Shown: positions 45,333 to 55,147, numbered from the stretch's first letter. The stretch: DNA of 64,000 nt from UBA6059 sp040222235 (GCA_040222235.1 JAVKDO010000157.1:1-64000); one strand, 5' to 3'. The notes: a model not told the origin generated them from the letters alone. Program-made: numbers and translations.

Positions 45333-46004
45333 TTATCTAGATGGTATCTCAATCACTTGCCCCTCTGCAATGCCAAATATCTTATCTCCACGTGTAATAT
45401 TCATTCTGGCAGCTCCTGTAAACTTTCCAAACGCCGGCATATATCCGTGTGTTTTGTTGAAGTAGAAACACGGAAGACTGATGCCTTGTCGCGCTCTTCC
45501 TTTGAGCTTGATCGCCGGATGAATATGACCGGAGATATTGTAGAATGAGTTGTTAACAATGCGCTCATGAGAAAACAAGAAGGGGCCAGACATGAGTTCA
45601 TCATTCACCATCAATCCGGATCTCTTGTAGTCCAATTGACTTAGTATGTCGTGATTACCAATCACCAAGTGCGTCGACTTATCAGAATAGTTCAATAGCC
45701 AGTCGCTGAACAACGGCCACTCGAGATTCCAGTTGCTGTGAAACAAATCACCTAGAAAAACAATCTTGGCTGGATTCAGCTCACTGATAAGCGCATCTAA
45801 CAGGAAGATCTCCTCAATGTGCACTCTTCCCGGTACGGGTATCCCGGCCTTCCTGAAATGGCCGGCTTTACCCATATGAAGATCAGAAATGATAAGCATC
45901 CGATCTTCTTTCCAGAAAAGTACTTTTTCCGGTAGGAGTAAAAGGTGCTGTCCTTGTAGCTCAAGCTCGTGAGCGCCTGATAAGATCGCGTCGTGGTTAC
46001 TCAC
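45333..46004 (-). CDS. pdeM: Ligase-associated DNA damage response endonuclease
   Basis: A 223-residue metallophosphoesterase with IISDLHMGKAGHF (D41, H43), VFLGDLFHSNW, LVIGNHDIL and SGHIHPAI, the full dinuclear metal site. PdeM proteins are encoded with the Lhr-type helicase, ATP-dependent ligase and MBL exonuclease and are thought to act together in repair of damaged DNA. Here the other three genes are just upstream on the same strand. It overlaps the DUF2147 gene by 8 bases. A CCTACCGGAA word lies at 45927-45936. Confidence 0.9.
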   Translation of the reverse strand: MSNHDAILSGAHELELQGQHLLLLPEKVLFWKEDRMLIISDLHMGKAGHFRKAGIPVPGRVHIEEIFLLDALISELNPAKIVFLGDLFHSNWNLEWPLFSDWLLNYSDKSTHLVIGNHDILSQLDYKRSGLMVNDELMSGPFLFSHERIVNNSFYNISGHIHPAIKLKGRARQGISLPCFYFNKTHGYMPAFGKFTGAARMNITRGDKIFGIAEGQVIEIPSR

Positions 46005-46425
46005 CTACCGGCAACCATGTCTGTGTACGATATAGAAAAGAGACATAACCTCGAACTTTGAGTGTACCTTCTTCTACCCAGAGCTTACATCTATAGATTT
46101 TGCCATCTTCCGGATCGAGTATTTCGCCATCGACGTACTCATCTCCCTTGGCTTTCATGTCTGAGATGATTTCCATGCCAATCACTTTTTTGCCTTTTCT
46201 GTGGTCTGTACACTCTTCGCAATCCGGGTCAGGATCTTCATCAGGTGATCGGAAGAGTTCTATAATCTTACCAAAGACTTTCCCGTCTTTTTCGTAGACA
46301 TCCACAATTGATCTGGGCTTTCCTGTCTCATCATCTATGGTTTTCCACTTACCAGTAATGGATTGTCCGAAGGACGAGAAACTAACAAAAAGACCTATAA
46401 ATAGGACAGAGAGGTATGCTTTCAT
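45997..46425 (-). CDS. Exported DUF2147 protein
   Basis: A 142-residue protein with a signal peptide (AYLSVLFIGLFVSFSSFGQ) and the DUF2147 pattern: SITGKWKTIDDETGKPRS, VFGKIIELFRSPDEDPDP and LEDPEDGKIYRCKLWVE-like DPEDGKIYRCKLWVE. The domain is a small beta-barrel of unknown function in the periplasm or outer membrane. It is unexpected inside the DNA-repair gene set, yet overlaps pdeM and follows the helicase by 28 bp. Confidence 0.87.
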   Translation of the reverse strand: MKAYLSVLFIGLFVSFSSFGQSITGKWKTIDDETGKPRSIVDVYEKDGKVFGKIIELFRSPDEDPDPDCEECTDHRKGKKVIGMEIISDMKAKGDEYVDGEILDPEDGKIYRCKLWVEEGTLKVRGYVSFLYRTQTWLPVGE

Positions 46426-46453
46426 AATAAAATCAATAAGAGTTCAAAACTAA

Positions 46454-48922
46454 TTAGGCACGTGCATATTTATCCAACTGAATGCGCATTTTCGCTACAC
46501 GATCGACAAGTTTTTCAGTACTTAGTTTACCTCTTAGTCCATCTACCATGATAGGGAATGCAAAGGGAGTCGGTTGAGGAGGATACTTCAACTCAATCTT
46601 CTGAGTATTGATTTGTTGTAAGGTCTCGTTGAGTCGCTCTTTGTCGATATGGAGATCAGTTGCTTCATCATAAGCCTGCTTGATCAATAGATTGTCAGGA
46701 TCGTAATCTGAGAATACATTGAAGAGTAAGCCAGAGTTCGTCTGCAGGTGCTTATTGTTGTATTGACTTCCCGGTAGGCCCTTATACACGAGCCCTGAGA
46801 TGGTGGCGATATCACGAAACCTGCGCCGTGCTAGTTCCGACTTGTTGATAGCATACTGTAGCTCATCATCGAGGTTATCAAGGGTGAACAGGTCTTGTTC
46901 CAGCGCATCCTCGAGCGGAATGTCATCTTCTGATAAGAGCTCAAACCCGTAATCGTTCATGGCTATAGAAAAGCTAAGCGGCTGCATTTGCCCAATTCGA
47001 TAGGCAATCAGTCCGGCTAGTACCTCATGCACAAACCTACCGGCAAAAGGATACATGAATAGATGACATCCAAATCTTGTTTTTACCTTCTCAATTAGAA
47101 AACTGTTGTTGTTTGGAATCAGCGACCATTTCTCCTGAAGCCCAAGAATGGGTTTGATAGTGACCATTTCGATATCTCGAAAAATACCCTCAGAGGCCTG
47201 CTGGAGTTTTTTCTTAATAAGATGGGAAAGTAGCGACGAAAGCGGCATTCGACCTCCTCCCCAGGCGGGCACTTTGCCTTTCTTTGTCTTTGCCTTCCTG
47301 ACCAGGACGGTCATCTCTTTGAGCATGATGAACTCAAGATTGCGACCAGCAAACCAGAACACGTCTCCCGGATTGAGCCTGGCGATGAAGGTCTCCTCGA
47401 TAGTGCCGAGCATTCCTCCGGTCATATATTTGACCTTCAGCGCGGCATCCCCAACAATAGTACCAATAGACAGCCGATGGCGCATGGCTGCCTTTCGACT
47501 GACGATCCTATAGACACCATTGCGCTCATACACTTTGGCAAACTCTTCGTACTGACCGAGGGAGTCACCCCCCTTAGTGATAAACCGCATGGACCAATCC
47601 CATTCTTCATCAGTCAACTGGCTGTAGCAGTAGGTCGATAAGACCTCTGCTTTGGTTTGACCTTCTCGAAACCCATCACCAGTGGCCAGGGTGACGAGGT
47701 ATTGCACCAGTACATCCATTGACTTTTGCAGGGGTCTTCGTTGCTCAAAGTAGCCGTCATCTAGTGCTGATCTCAGAGCAGCAGCTTCCACTAACTCGAG
47801 AGAATGGGTCGGTACAAAGTAAATTTTACTTGCAGCTCCTGGCTGATGACCGCTGCGGCCTGCTCGCTGCATAAATCTTGCGATACCTTTTGGCCCACCT
47901 ACCTGAATAACTGTATCCACTGGCCGAAAGTCTACACCAAGATCAAGGCTTGAAGTACAAACCACCAATTTGAGCTTTCCTGCGTGCAGCGCATCTTCGA
48001 CCCATCCTCGGACCGCATTGTCAATCGAACCATGGTGCATCGCCATGATGCCTGACAGCTCAGGGGCATGGTTGAGTATCTGCTGATACCAAATCTCGGT
48101 TTGTGATCTGGTATTGGTGAAGAGCAGGGTCGTTTTTGATTTCTTGATAATGGGAAGAATGGAGGGAAGCATATTGATCCCCAAATGTCCTCCCCACGGA
48201 AAGGTTTCTACTTCTTCCGGTAGGACAGACTCTATGATTATCTCCTTATCAATTTCTGCCTTGATCGTGGTTTCTAGGCCAGCATAGTTTGGACCTAGTA
48301 GCACTTGTTTGGCTTGATCGAGATTGCCGATGGTGGCTGATACTCCCCAGACTTTGAGTGGTGATAGGGTCACTGATCTCAATTTGCACATGGCTAGCTC
48401 TACCTGTACCCCACGTTTATTCCCGATCAGCTCGTGCCACTCGTCTACGATCACGGTTTGGAGGTGCTTGAAGTAATTGGGAGCGTCCTGGCCTGAGAGG
48501 AGGAGGTGCATACTCTCCGGTGTGGTGATGAGGCAGTCGGGAGCAGTACGCTTCTGTTTTTGTCGTTCTGAAGTGTCTGTGTCACCAGTTCTGATGGCTA
48601 TCGTCCAAGGTATTTCGAGATCCTTGGCCATTTCCTGCATGGCGTGCTGAATGTCACGTGCCAGAGCTCTCAAAGGTGTAATCCAGATAACTTTTAGCCC
48701 GTCCTTCCTTGGTTTGCGATAGTCGTCGGGATACCGCTTCATATGGTCAAGCAGGCAGGGTAGCCATAGAGCATAGGTCTTGCCACTTCCGGTAGGGGCA
48801 TTGAGTAAACCGGAGTAGCCTCTCAGATAATGATCCCAACAAGACTTCTGGAATTCGAATGGTTTCCATTTGCGACTGGCAAACCACCCTACACCTTTGT
48901 CTATCAGTTCAATATGCTCCAT
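46454..48922 (-). CDS. Ligase-associated DEXH-box helicase (Lhr-type)
   Basis: An 822-residue superfamily 2 helicase: Walker A NAPTGSGKTYA (K48), Walker B VDEWHEL, SATIGNLDQA (motif III) and QRAGRSGHQPG (motif VI), followed by the Lhr winged-helix and C-terminal domain (about 430-810). It is shorter than E. coli Lhr, as expected for the ligase-associated type, and translocates on DNA. It overlaps the ligase gene by 14 bases. Two CCTACCGGAA words occur, one of them encoding the Walker A loop. Confidence 0.93.
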   Translation of the reverse strand: MEHIELIDKGVGWFASRKWKPFEFQKSCWDHYLRGYSGLLNAPTGSGKTYALWLPCLLDHMKRYPDDYRKPRKDGLKVIWITPLRALARDIQHAMQEMAKDLEIPWTIAIRTGDTDTSERQKQKRTAPDCLITTPESMHLLLSGQDAPNYFKHLQTVIVDEWHELIGNKRGVQVELAMCKLRSVTLSPLKVWGVSATIGNLDQAKQVLLGPNYAGLETTIKAEIDKEIIIESVLPEEVETFPWGGHLGINMLPSILPIIKKSKTTLLFTNTRSQTEIWYQQILNHAPELSGIMAMHHGSIDNAVRGWVEDALHAGKLKLVVCTSSLDLGVDFRPVDTVIQVGGPKGIARFMQRAGRSGHQPGAASKIYFVPTHSLELVEAAALRSALDDGYFEQRRPLQKSMDVLVQYLVTLATGDGFREGQTKAEVLSTYCYSQLTDEEWDWSMRFITKGGDSLGQYEEFAKVYERNGVYRIVSRKAAMRHRLSIGTIVGDAALKVKYMTGGMLGTIEETFIARLNPGDVFWFAGRNLEFIMLKEMTVLVRKAKTKKGKVPAWGGGRMPLSSLLSHLIKKKLQQASEGIFRDIEMVTIKPILGLQEKWSLIPNNNSFLIEKVKTRFGCHLFMYPFAGRFVHEVLAGLIAYRIGQMQPLSFSIAMNDYGFELLSEDDIPLEDALEQDLFTLDNLDDELQYAINKSELARRRFRDIATISGLVYKGLPGSQYNNKHLQTNSGLLFNVFSDYDPDNLLIKQAYDEATDLHIDKERLNETLQQINTQKIELKYPPQPTPFAFPIMVDGLRGKLSTEKLVDRVAKMRIQLDKYARA

Positions 48923-50504
48923 ACTGCTTCAGCAAGTCCTTTAAGTCGGTCAGCGTATTGGCTTGATCAGGTTTCTTATCCTTTCGCCAGCGGTGAATCC
49001 GCGGAAACCTTACCGCTACACCTGACTTGTGTCGAGGTGAAAGCTGGATACCCTCGAAAGCTACTTCGAAGACTAGTTCTGGTGTCACCGTGCGTACCGG
49101 ACCAAACTTCTCCTTCGTATTACTTCTGACGAATCTACTGACTTCTGCCAACTCCTTGTCCGTAAGTCCAGAGTAAGCCTTAGCGAACGGCACCAACGTG
49201 TCTTCATCCCAAACGGCAAGCGTATAATCTGAGAACAAGTCAGCGCGTTTACCATGACCTTTCTGGGCATATATCATTACAGCATCCACAGTCATTGGTT
49301 CAATCTTCCACTTCCACCAATCACCTTTATTGCGTCCTGATTGATAGGTGGAAGATTTTTTCTTTAGCATAAAACCTTCAGCCAAGTAAGTACGAGCTTG
49401 CTTTTGTAAGTCAGAGAAATCCTCCCATGTAGACTCGCTCACAATTTCCGATAGCTGAATGACTGGTTGGTCTAGTTTGGAGATTAAGTCTTCTAAATGA
49501 ACTCGACGAATCTGAAGTGGTTCTGACCTAATATCTCGGCCTTGCCATTCCAGTAGGTCATAGGCCCTAATTGTTGCTGGCAATTCCTGCAATATTTTCT
49601 TGGTAAGATTCTTTCTGCCTATCCGCTTTTGAAGCAATGCGAAAGGCAATGGTTTACCCTCTTTAACAGGAAGTAGCTCACCATCTATGACCGTACCCGA
49701 AGGAATGACAAAGGCCAAAGGCTCAAACTCGGGAAACTTTTCTGTGATCAGTTCTTCACCTCTAGACCAAAGGGATAACTGCCCATCTCTCACGATAAGT
49801 TGTGAGCGAATGCCATCCCATTTCCATTCGACTTGCCAGTCATCTAATGGGCCGAGTGCTTGAGGTTCTGTCTCAAGTGCATAAGCCAAATAGAACGGGT
49901 AGGGTTTAGACAAGTCTTCATTCTCATGTGAATCAATGAGCAACTTCTGAAGTGTGGTGCTCTCTGGAGTCCAATTGCCCATGGATCGATGGGCTAGGGT
50001 CGATGGATCTATGTCGAGGTGCTGACCAAGGGCTTTAAGCACGAGCGTCTTGGACATCCCAACTCTAAAGCCTCCGGTAAGTAGCTTGAAAAAGACGAAG
50101 CGCTCAGGCTTATCCAACTGATTGAGAGCTTCCTTGATTTTAGCTTTCCTTTGATCATCATCAAGTGACTTAATACTGATCAGCAATTCTATCCAATAAG
50201 TCAGTGAATGATCGCTGACATCTGCTGGATCGGGAAGTACCAAGCTCAGCGTTTCTGCTAAGTCTCCTACGACGCTGTAGGATTCCTCGAAAAGCCATGG
50301 TTCCAGACCGGTCAGTTCGAGGACAATCTCCCGAAGCTGTCGGGTATTGAGGATGCTTTTTGGTCTCTTGTGAGAGAAGAGCGCCAAGGCCCAGAGCTTA
50401 TCTTCATCGGTAGCCTGCGCAAAGTAGTTTTGAAAAAGACTTACTTTTTGGTTAGTGGCTGAGGTGTTTTCAAGATCGAGGAAGAGCTGAGCGAATTGCT
50501 TCAT
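48909..50504 (-). CDS. ATP-dependent DNA ligase (ligase-associated repair system)
   Basis: The 531-residue LigB/LigC-like enzyme has an N-terminal DNA-binding domain (about 1-190). The adenylation domain follows with active lysine K228 in EWKWDGIRS, then GTVIDGELLP, EGFMLKKKSSTY and WWKWKIEP. The OB domain has RHKSGVAVRFPRI. It would seal nicks in the repair pathway together with the helicase, PdeM and the exonuclease. The normal replicative NAD-dependent ligase is not in the window. Confidence 0.94.
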   Translation of the reverse strand: MKQFAQLFLDLENTSATNQKVSLFQNYFAQATDEDKLWALALFSHKRPKSILNTRQLREIVLELTGLEPWLFEESYSVVGDLAETLSLVLPDPADVSDHSLTYWIELLISIKSLDDDQRKAKIKEALNQLDKPERFVFFKLLTGGFRVGMSKTLVLKALGQHLDIDPSTLAHRSMGNWTPESTTLQKLLIDSHENEDLSKPYPFYLAYALETEPQALGPLDDWQVEWKWDGIRSQLIVRDGQLSLWSRGEELITEKFPEFEPLAFVIPSGTVIDGELLPVKEGKPLPFALLQKRIGRKNLTKKILQELPATIRAYDLLEWQGRDIRSEPLQIRRVHLEDLISKLDQPVIQLSEIVSESTWEDFSDLQKQARTYLAEGFMLKKKSSTYQSGRNKGDWWKWKIEPMTVDAVMIYAQKGHGKRADLFSDYTLAVWDEDTLVPFAKAYSGLTDKELAEVSRFVRSNTKEKFGPVRTVTPELVFEVAFEGIQLSPRHKSGVAVRFPRIHRWRKDKKPDQANTLTDLKDLLKQYGAY

Positions 50505-50576
50505 TGATAATAGAAACTGAATAATGAAGCCAATGTTACACTCAGGTAGGTATCTCCAATATGGAACAGTCTAAAA

Positions 50577-50607
50577 CGAAAAAAGCCCCGTTACGGGGCT
50601 TTTCAAA
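50577..50607 (-). terminator. Terminator of the pyrophosphatase gene
   Basis: A 10-bp perfect stem (AAAAGCCCCG and its complement, 50581-50603) closes on TTA. A-runs and T-runs flank it, so it can act on the minus strand after hppA. It insulates hppA from the ligase gene. Confidence 0.88.
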
Positions 50608-50628
50608 TTCATCGGTAATTGATAGACT

Positions 50629-52854
50629 TTACTTCATCGCCTGGATGGAAGCTTCGACTTTCTTTACGCTTATTTCCTTTTTTACTTCTTGATTCAAGAT
50701 CTCCTTGTCAATGTCAGCAGTGTGTGGTTTCACTGCGATGTGTGGTGCAATGATCAATGCTACAATTGAAGTCAACTTAATAAGGATGTTCATAGAAGGC
50801 CCAGAAGTATCCTTAAACGGATCACCAACAGTATCACCAGTTACTGCTGCTTTGTGTGCCTCAGAACCTTTATAGTGCATATCACCATCGATCTCCACGC
50901 CTTTTTCGAATGACTTCTTGGCATTGTCCCAAGCGCCACCGGCATTGTTTTGGAAGATTCCCATCAATACACCTGATACTGTAATACCGGCTAGCATACC
51001 ACCAAGGATCTCAGCAGAAGGTGTTTCAGGGAAAACACCTTGAAAACCAAAGCCAACTAATACCGGAGCAAGCAAAGCAATCGCACCAGGGAGCATCATC
51101 TCACGAAGAGAAGCTTCAGTTGAAATTGCAACACATTTCTCATACTCTGGCTTAGCAGTGCCTTCCATGATGCCTGGTATCTCTTTGAATTGTCTTCTTA
51201 CCTCATTTACCATATCCATGGCTGCTCGACCGACAGCCGCTATCGCCAATGACGAGAAGATGAAGGGGATCATAGCCCCAAAGAACAATGCGGCCAATAC
51301 TGGAGCTTTGTAGATATCGATAGAGTCAATACCCGCAATACCTACAAATGCAGCAAACAATGCCAAGGCAGTCAAAGCCGCAGAGGCGATAGCAAATCCT
51401 TTACCACTGGCAGCAGTAGTGTTACCTACAGCATCCAGGTTGTCAGTTCGACCTCTTACTTCTTCCGGTAAGCCTGCCATCTCAGCAATACCACCTGCAT
51501 TATCAGCAATAGGTCCAAATGCATCTATCGCCAATTGCATTGCGGTAGTGGCCATCATACCTGCGGCAGCTATGGCTACACCGTATAATCCAGCGAAGCT
51601 GTAGGAAAGAATGATACCCGTGCCTAGCACAAAGATGGGTGCTACTGTAGATTCCATGCCTACCGCTAGGCCTGCTATAATATTTGTAGCGTGACCTGTA
51701 GATGACTGTTTGATAATGGAGTTAACAGGACGCTTGCCCATACTTGTATAATACTCAGTGATGATAGACATCAACGCACCGACAATCGATCCAACTAAGA
51801 TGGCCCAAAAGACATCCATGTTCGTGAATTCGTAAGATCTGATGGATAATTTTTCCGGTAGGAGGTACATTACTAAGAAATAACTACCAACAGTTGTTAA
51901 GATGATGGAGGACCAGTTACCAAGGTTCAATGCATTTTGCACACTGCTATCTTCGTTTTTAATAGTCACAAAAAGCGTACCCACGATAGAGAATACCAAG
52001 CCCATACCTGCAATTAACATTGGAAGTAGGATGGGAGAGAGGCCGTTCATGCCGTCGCTTGATGCGTCGATCTCCTGACCCAATACCATTGCTGCTAGGA
52101 TAGTGGCTACATAAGACCCAAAAAGGTCAGCACCCATACCAGCTACATCACCTACATTGTCACCTACGTTATCAGCGATAGTGGCAGGGTTACGAGGATC
52201 ATCCTCAGGGATACCAGCTTCCACCTTACCTACAAGGTCAGCCCCTACGTCAGCAGCTTTGGTATAGATACCACCGCCTACTCTGGCGAAAAGTGCGATA
52301 GACTCAGCACCCAATGAGAAACCAGCGAGTACCTCGATGGCCGTCTTCATCTCAATACCGGAAGCAAGTACATTAGCCGCTTCGAAGAAGTGAACCAATA
52401 GAATAAATATCGAGCCAAGGCCTAAGACAGCCAAGCCAGCTACGCCAAGACCCATCACAGCACCACCAGAAAATGAAACTTTAAGTGCCTGCTTAAGACT
52501 GGTACGCGCAGCTTGTGTTGTGCGCACATTCGCTTTAGTCGCGATGTTCATGCCGAAGTATCCGGCAAGGGCAGAGAAGACCGCTCCGATCACAAATGCA
52601 ATAGCAATAATTGGGTGAGAGTCAGCTACGAGCGTACCCGAATAGGCCAGTAGGATACCAGCGATGACCACAAAGTAGCCTAATATTTTCCATTCTGCTT
52701 TGAGGAAGGCCATGGCTCCATCGGCGATATAGCCAGCGAGCTCTTTCATGTTGTCATCTCCAGCGTCTTGCTTAGAGACCCATGCAGATTTTATGGCCAT
52801 TACTATCAGCCCTACAATACCAAGAAGTGGTACCAGATAAACGTACTCCGTCAT
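50629..52854 (-). CDS. hppA: Membrane-bound ion-translocating pyrophosphatase, K+-dependent type
   Basis: A 741-residue protein with about 16 membrane helices that couples pyrophosphate hydrolysis to export of H+ or Na+. The substrate motifs are present: DVGADLVGKVEAGIPEDD, NPATIADNVGDNVGDVAGMG and DAVGNTTAASGKGFAIASAA. The alanine after GNTT, where K+-independent enzymes have lysine, marks the K+-dependent class. A TATCTTTG promoter lies 40 bp upstream and a terminator follows, so it is its own unit inside the repair cluster. Confidence 0.94.
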   Translation of the reverse strand: MTEYVYLVPLLGIVGLIVMAIKSAWVSKQDAGDDNMKELAGYIADGAMAFLKAEWKILGYFVVIAGILLAYSGTLVADSHPIIAIAFVIGAVFSALAGYFGMNIATKANVRTTQAARTSLKQALKVSFSGGAVMGLGVAGLAVLGLGSIFILLVHFFEAANVLASGIEMKTAIEVLAGFSLGAESIALFARVGGGIYTKAADVGADLVGKVEAGIPEDDPRNPATIADNVGDNVGDVAGMGADLFGSYVATILAAMVLGQEIDASSDGMNGLSPILLPMLIAGMGLVFSIVGTLFVTIKNEDSSVQNALNLGNWSSIILTTVGSYFLVMYLLPEKLSIRSYEFTNMDVFWAILVGSIVGALMSIITEYYTSMGKRPVNSIIKQSSTGHATNIIAGLAVGMESTVAPIFVLGTGIILSYSFAGLYGVAIAAAGMMATTAMQLAIDAFGPIADNAGGIAEMAGLPEEVRGRTDNLDAVGNTTAASGKGFAIASAALTALALFAAFVGIAGIDSIDIYKAPVLAALFFGAMIPFIFSSLAIAAVGRAAMDMVNEVRRQFKEIPGIMEGTAKPEYEKCVAISTEASLREMMLPGAIALLAPVLVGFGFQGVFPETPSAEILGGMLAGITVSGVLMGIFQNNAGGAWDNAKKSFEKGVEIDGDMHYKGSEAHKAAVTGDTVGDPFKDTSGPSMNILIKLTSIVALIIAPHIAVKPHTADIDKEILNQEVKKEISVKKVEASIQAMK

Positions 52855-52894
52855 TTTATTCTTTTAATTATGTTGGTCTTGAAAAATGTGGTGG

Positions 52895-52902
52895 CAAAGA
52901 TA
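52895..52902 (-). promoter_or_regulatory. Bacteroidetes -7 promoter element for hppA (TATCTTTG)
   Basis: The minus strand reads TATCTTTG, matching TAnnTTTG. The start of transcription would lie about 35 bp before the ATG at 52854. Only a weak -33 candidate (TTTC) is present. Confidence 0.5.
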
Positions 52903-53011
52903 GACTTTCGAACCTTTTTTTGAAACGTTCTGTCGAAAATGACTGAACTGGTTGTGAGATTGTTAAATCAGCTGATAGTCAGCGGCTAACTGTTAAGAAA
53001 TATTGAAAGCA

Positions 53012-54025
53012 TCAGCTGGTAGATTCGCCATCAGCACGCTCCCCTTCATACAGCGTTTCTACCTCATGGGCGTTCCAGCCTTGCTCACTTAGCCAACGAC
53101 TAAAAACCGACTTATATCCATGTGTGACATATACATTTTCGGCCTTGGTGAGCTTTACTGCCTCTATAAGGCCTTTCCAATCCGCATGATCGGAGAGGAC
53201 AAAACCATGGTTAGAACCTCGGCGTTTTTTGATTCCCCGTATATTCATCCATCCTGACACCTGCGCTACCGCAAATGGCTGGAAGCGCTTGGTCCATGAA
53301 GTACCTATGGCAGAGCCGGGAGCGATGACTAACGCTCCTCGATAATCTTCTTTTCGAAGGTCGGGCGAAACGAGTGTAGTGGGCTTGAGCTGAGTGCCAT
53401 TTCTGATCAATGCCTCATTCACATTGTGAATAGCACCATGTACGAAAATCCTACTGATGTTGTGATCAATCGCTTCTATGATCCGCTGGGCTTTGCCCAA
53501 GGCATAAGCCGAGATGATACTGACTTTGCCTTGGGTTTGATTAGACTTCCACCAACTATTGATATCCTCAATGATCTCATGCTGAGGCCGCCAGTCAAAC
53601 ACGGGTAGCCCAAAAGTGGATTCTGTGACGAAGTGAGAGCATTCCACTGGTTCGAAAGGTGTGGTAAACCCGTCATCCTCCACTTTATAGTCTCCGGATA
53701 CCACCCAAGTTTGATCTTTGTAGGCTAGACGTATCTGTGCTGATCCGATGACATGGCCGGCGGGATGGAAAGAAACCTCTACTCCATTGATTTTTGTCCT
53801 CTGAGCGTATTCGACGCTTTCAAGATTGATGTCCTGCCCAAGACGAATTTTAAGTACCTCTCTGGATTCGTGATGAGCGAGATACTGCTTTGACCCAAAT
53901 CGAGCATGATCAGAATGAGCATGTGTGATTAGTGCTTTATCTACTGGCCGCCAGGGATCAATGAATACGTCTGCCTGAGGGCAGTATATCCCCTTATCAG
54001 TGAATGTAAGGAGTGGGCTGCTCAA
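53012..54025 (-). CDS. Ligase-associated MBL-fold exonuclease
   Basis: A 337-residue metallo-beta-lactamase/beta-CASP protein: HAHSDH at residues 35-40, FHPAGHVIGSAQI, VSGDYKVEDDGFTTPFEP and a late LSDHADW. This is the SNM1-like exonuclease partner of the ligase-associated repair set. It precedes hppA, ligase and helicase on the same strand. Its start overlaps the flavin reductase gene by 4 bases. Confidence 0.92.
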   Translation of the reverse strand: MSSPLLTFTDKGIYCPQADVFIDPWRPVDKALITHAHSDHARFGSKQYLAHHESREVLKIRLGQDINLESVEYAQRTKINGVEVSFHPAGHVIGSAQIRLAYKDQTWVVSGDYKVEDDGFTTPFEPVECSHFVTESTFGLPVFDWRPQHEIIEDINSWWKSNQTQGKVSIISAYALGKAQRIIEAIDHNISRIFVHGAIHNVNEALIRNGTQLKPTTLVSPDLRKEDYRGALVIAPGSAIGTSWTKRFQPFAVAQVSGWMNIRGIKKRRGSNHGFVLSDHADWKGLIEAVKLTKAENVYVTHGYKSVFSRWLSEQGWNAHEVETLYEGERADGESTS

Positions 54026-54651
54026 CTGACATCCTTAGGTTGACGACTGGGCTTTGCATAGCTCAGACGAGAAAGTCTTTGCGTGGAATGATAGCTGTCC
54101 AGACCAGAGCAGGTGACTACTCCCAGTGACTCCAGGTCAATGAACCCATCTTCGCTAATAGCTTCATCCGCTACTCTCAGATACTGGATACTCCCAATGA
54201 TCAAATGTGTACCATTTATTGTGAGATCATGCTTCTCCTCATACTTTAAACCGATCTGTACCGGAGCGTCTTTCACAAATGGAGCTTCTATACCTTTTAC
54301 ATAGATCGGTTCAAACCCGCAGGACTCATACTCGGATGCTTCCCATCGAGCACTTGTGTGATGTGCTTCACGATAGTGGGTGGTATCAAAATGATTGATG
54401 GTGAAGCTTTTTGTTTCGATGATGTTCTCTAGCGTGTTACGGACCACAGTATGAGGGCGAAAGAGAATACCTATAAGTGGAGGGTTGGCTCCTATATGCA
54501 TGACTTGGGAGAATATTGCAAGATTGGTTTGGCCCTGGTTATTAGCTGTGCCAACTAATGTGACGCTCTTGAAGCCGGTAGCACTATTAATGAGATTTCT
54601 ACGGAATTCGCCATTGGCGTTTTCGATATCTTCCGCACTAAAGTGAGCCAT
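54022..54651 (-). CDS. Flavin reductase family protein (FMN-binding)
   Basis: A 209-residue split-barrel flavoprotein with SATGFKSVTLVGTANNQGQTNLAIFSQ, split here as SATGFKSVTLVGT and NLAIFSQVMHIGANPPL, and SFTINHFDTTHYREAHHTS. Relatives reduce FMN for two-component oxygenases or bind flavin without that role. The link with the exonuclease by ATGA overlap is positional only. Confidence 0.82.
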   Translation of the reverse strand: MAHFSAEDIENANGEFRRNLINSATGFKSVTLVGTANNQGQTNLAIFSQVMHIGANPPLIGILFRPHTVVRNTLENIIETKSFTINHFDTTHYREAHHTSARWEASEYESCGFEPIYVKGIEAPFVKDAPVQIGLKYEEKHDLTINGTHLIIGSIQYLRVADEAISEDGFIDLESLGVVTCSGLDSYHSTQRLSRLSYAKPSRQPKDVS

Positions 54652-54656
54652 ATTGA

Positions 54657-55103
54657 TTAAGAAGCAATGGCTTCCTCGATACTATCGCAATATTTGATGT
54701 TGAGTTGTTCTATGATATTGGAAGGATATTGCTCCATGAGCTGATCTTTGGCGATCATCACGGCTTTTTTAAACCACTCGATTTCCGGTAGGATTTTTCT
54801 ATGCTCTTTTACTCCGTGTGCTAACATATCCTTCTTCCAATGAATAAAATACCACTCCATAGACGGCTGATGGAAGGTACGAAGTGAGCGCTTATCAAAT
54901 ATGAACTTATGATATCCACCACCAGCGATCACCTCTGAGATTTGCTTAAATGTTTCTTTGAAGAACTCGATGGGTACATAGTCCCCTTGTAGCACGCACA
55001 CTACTATGCCAGATGCATCATTAGCATAGACGTTTGCAAACCTGCTTTGAAATTTTTCTTCAAAGCCTTCGATAGAGAGTGTATTGTCAGAAGTAGTTTC
55101 CAT
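54657..55103 (-). CDS. STAS-like or SpoIIAA-like protein, unknown function
   Basis: The 148-residue soluble protein has a beta-strand core (GIVVCVLQGDYVPIEFFKE, HKFIFDKRSLRTFHQPSMEW) that resembles a SpoIIAA/STAS-like fold, judged only from pattern. It follows the flavin reductase gene region by 5 bp and is read in the same direction. One CCTACCGGAA word encodes LPE at 54783-54792. Function not known. Confidence 0.6.
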   Translation of the reverse strand: METTSDNTLSIEGFEEKFQSRFANVYANDASGIVVCVLQGDYVPIEFFKETFKQISEVIAGGGYHKFIFDKRSLRTFHQPSMEWYFIHWKKDMLAHGVKEHRKILPEIEWFKKAVMIAKDQLMEQYPSNIIEQLNIKYCDSIEEAIAS

Positions 55104-55147
55104 TGCCGTGAATGTGTCCTAGAAAAACATCAAGCACCTAAATTAGT

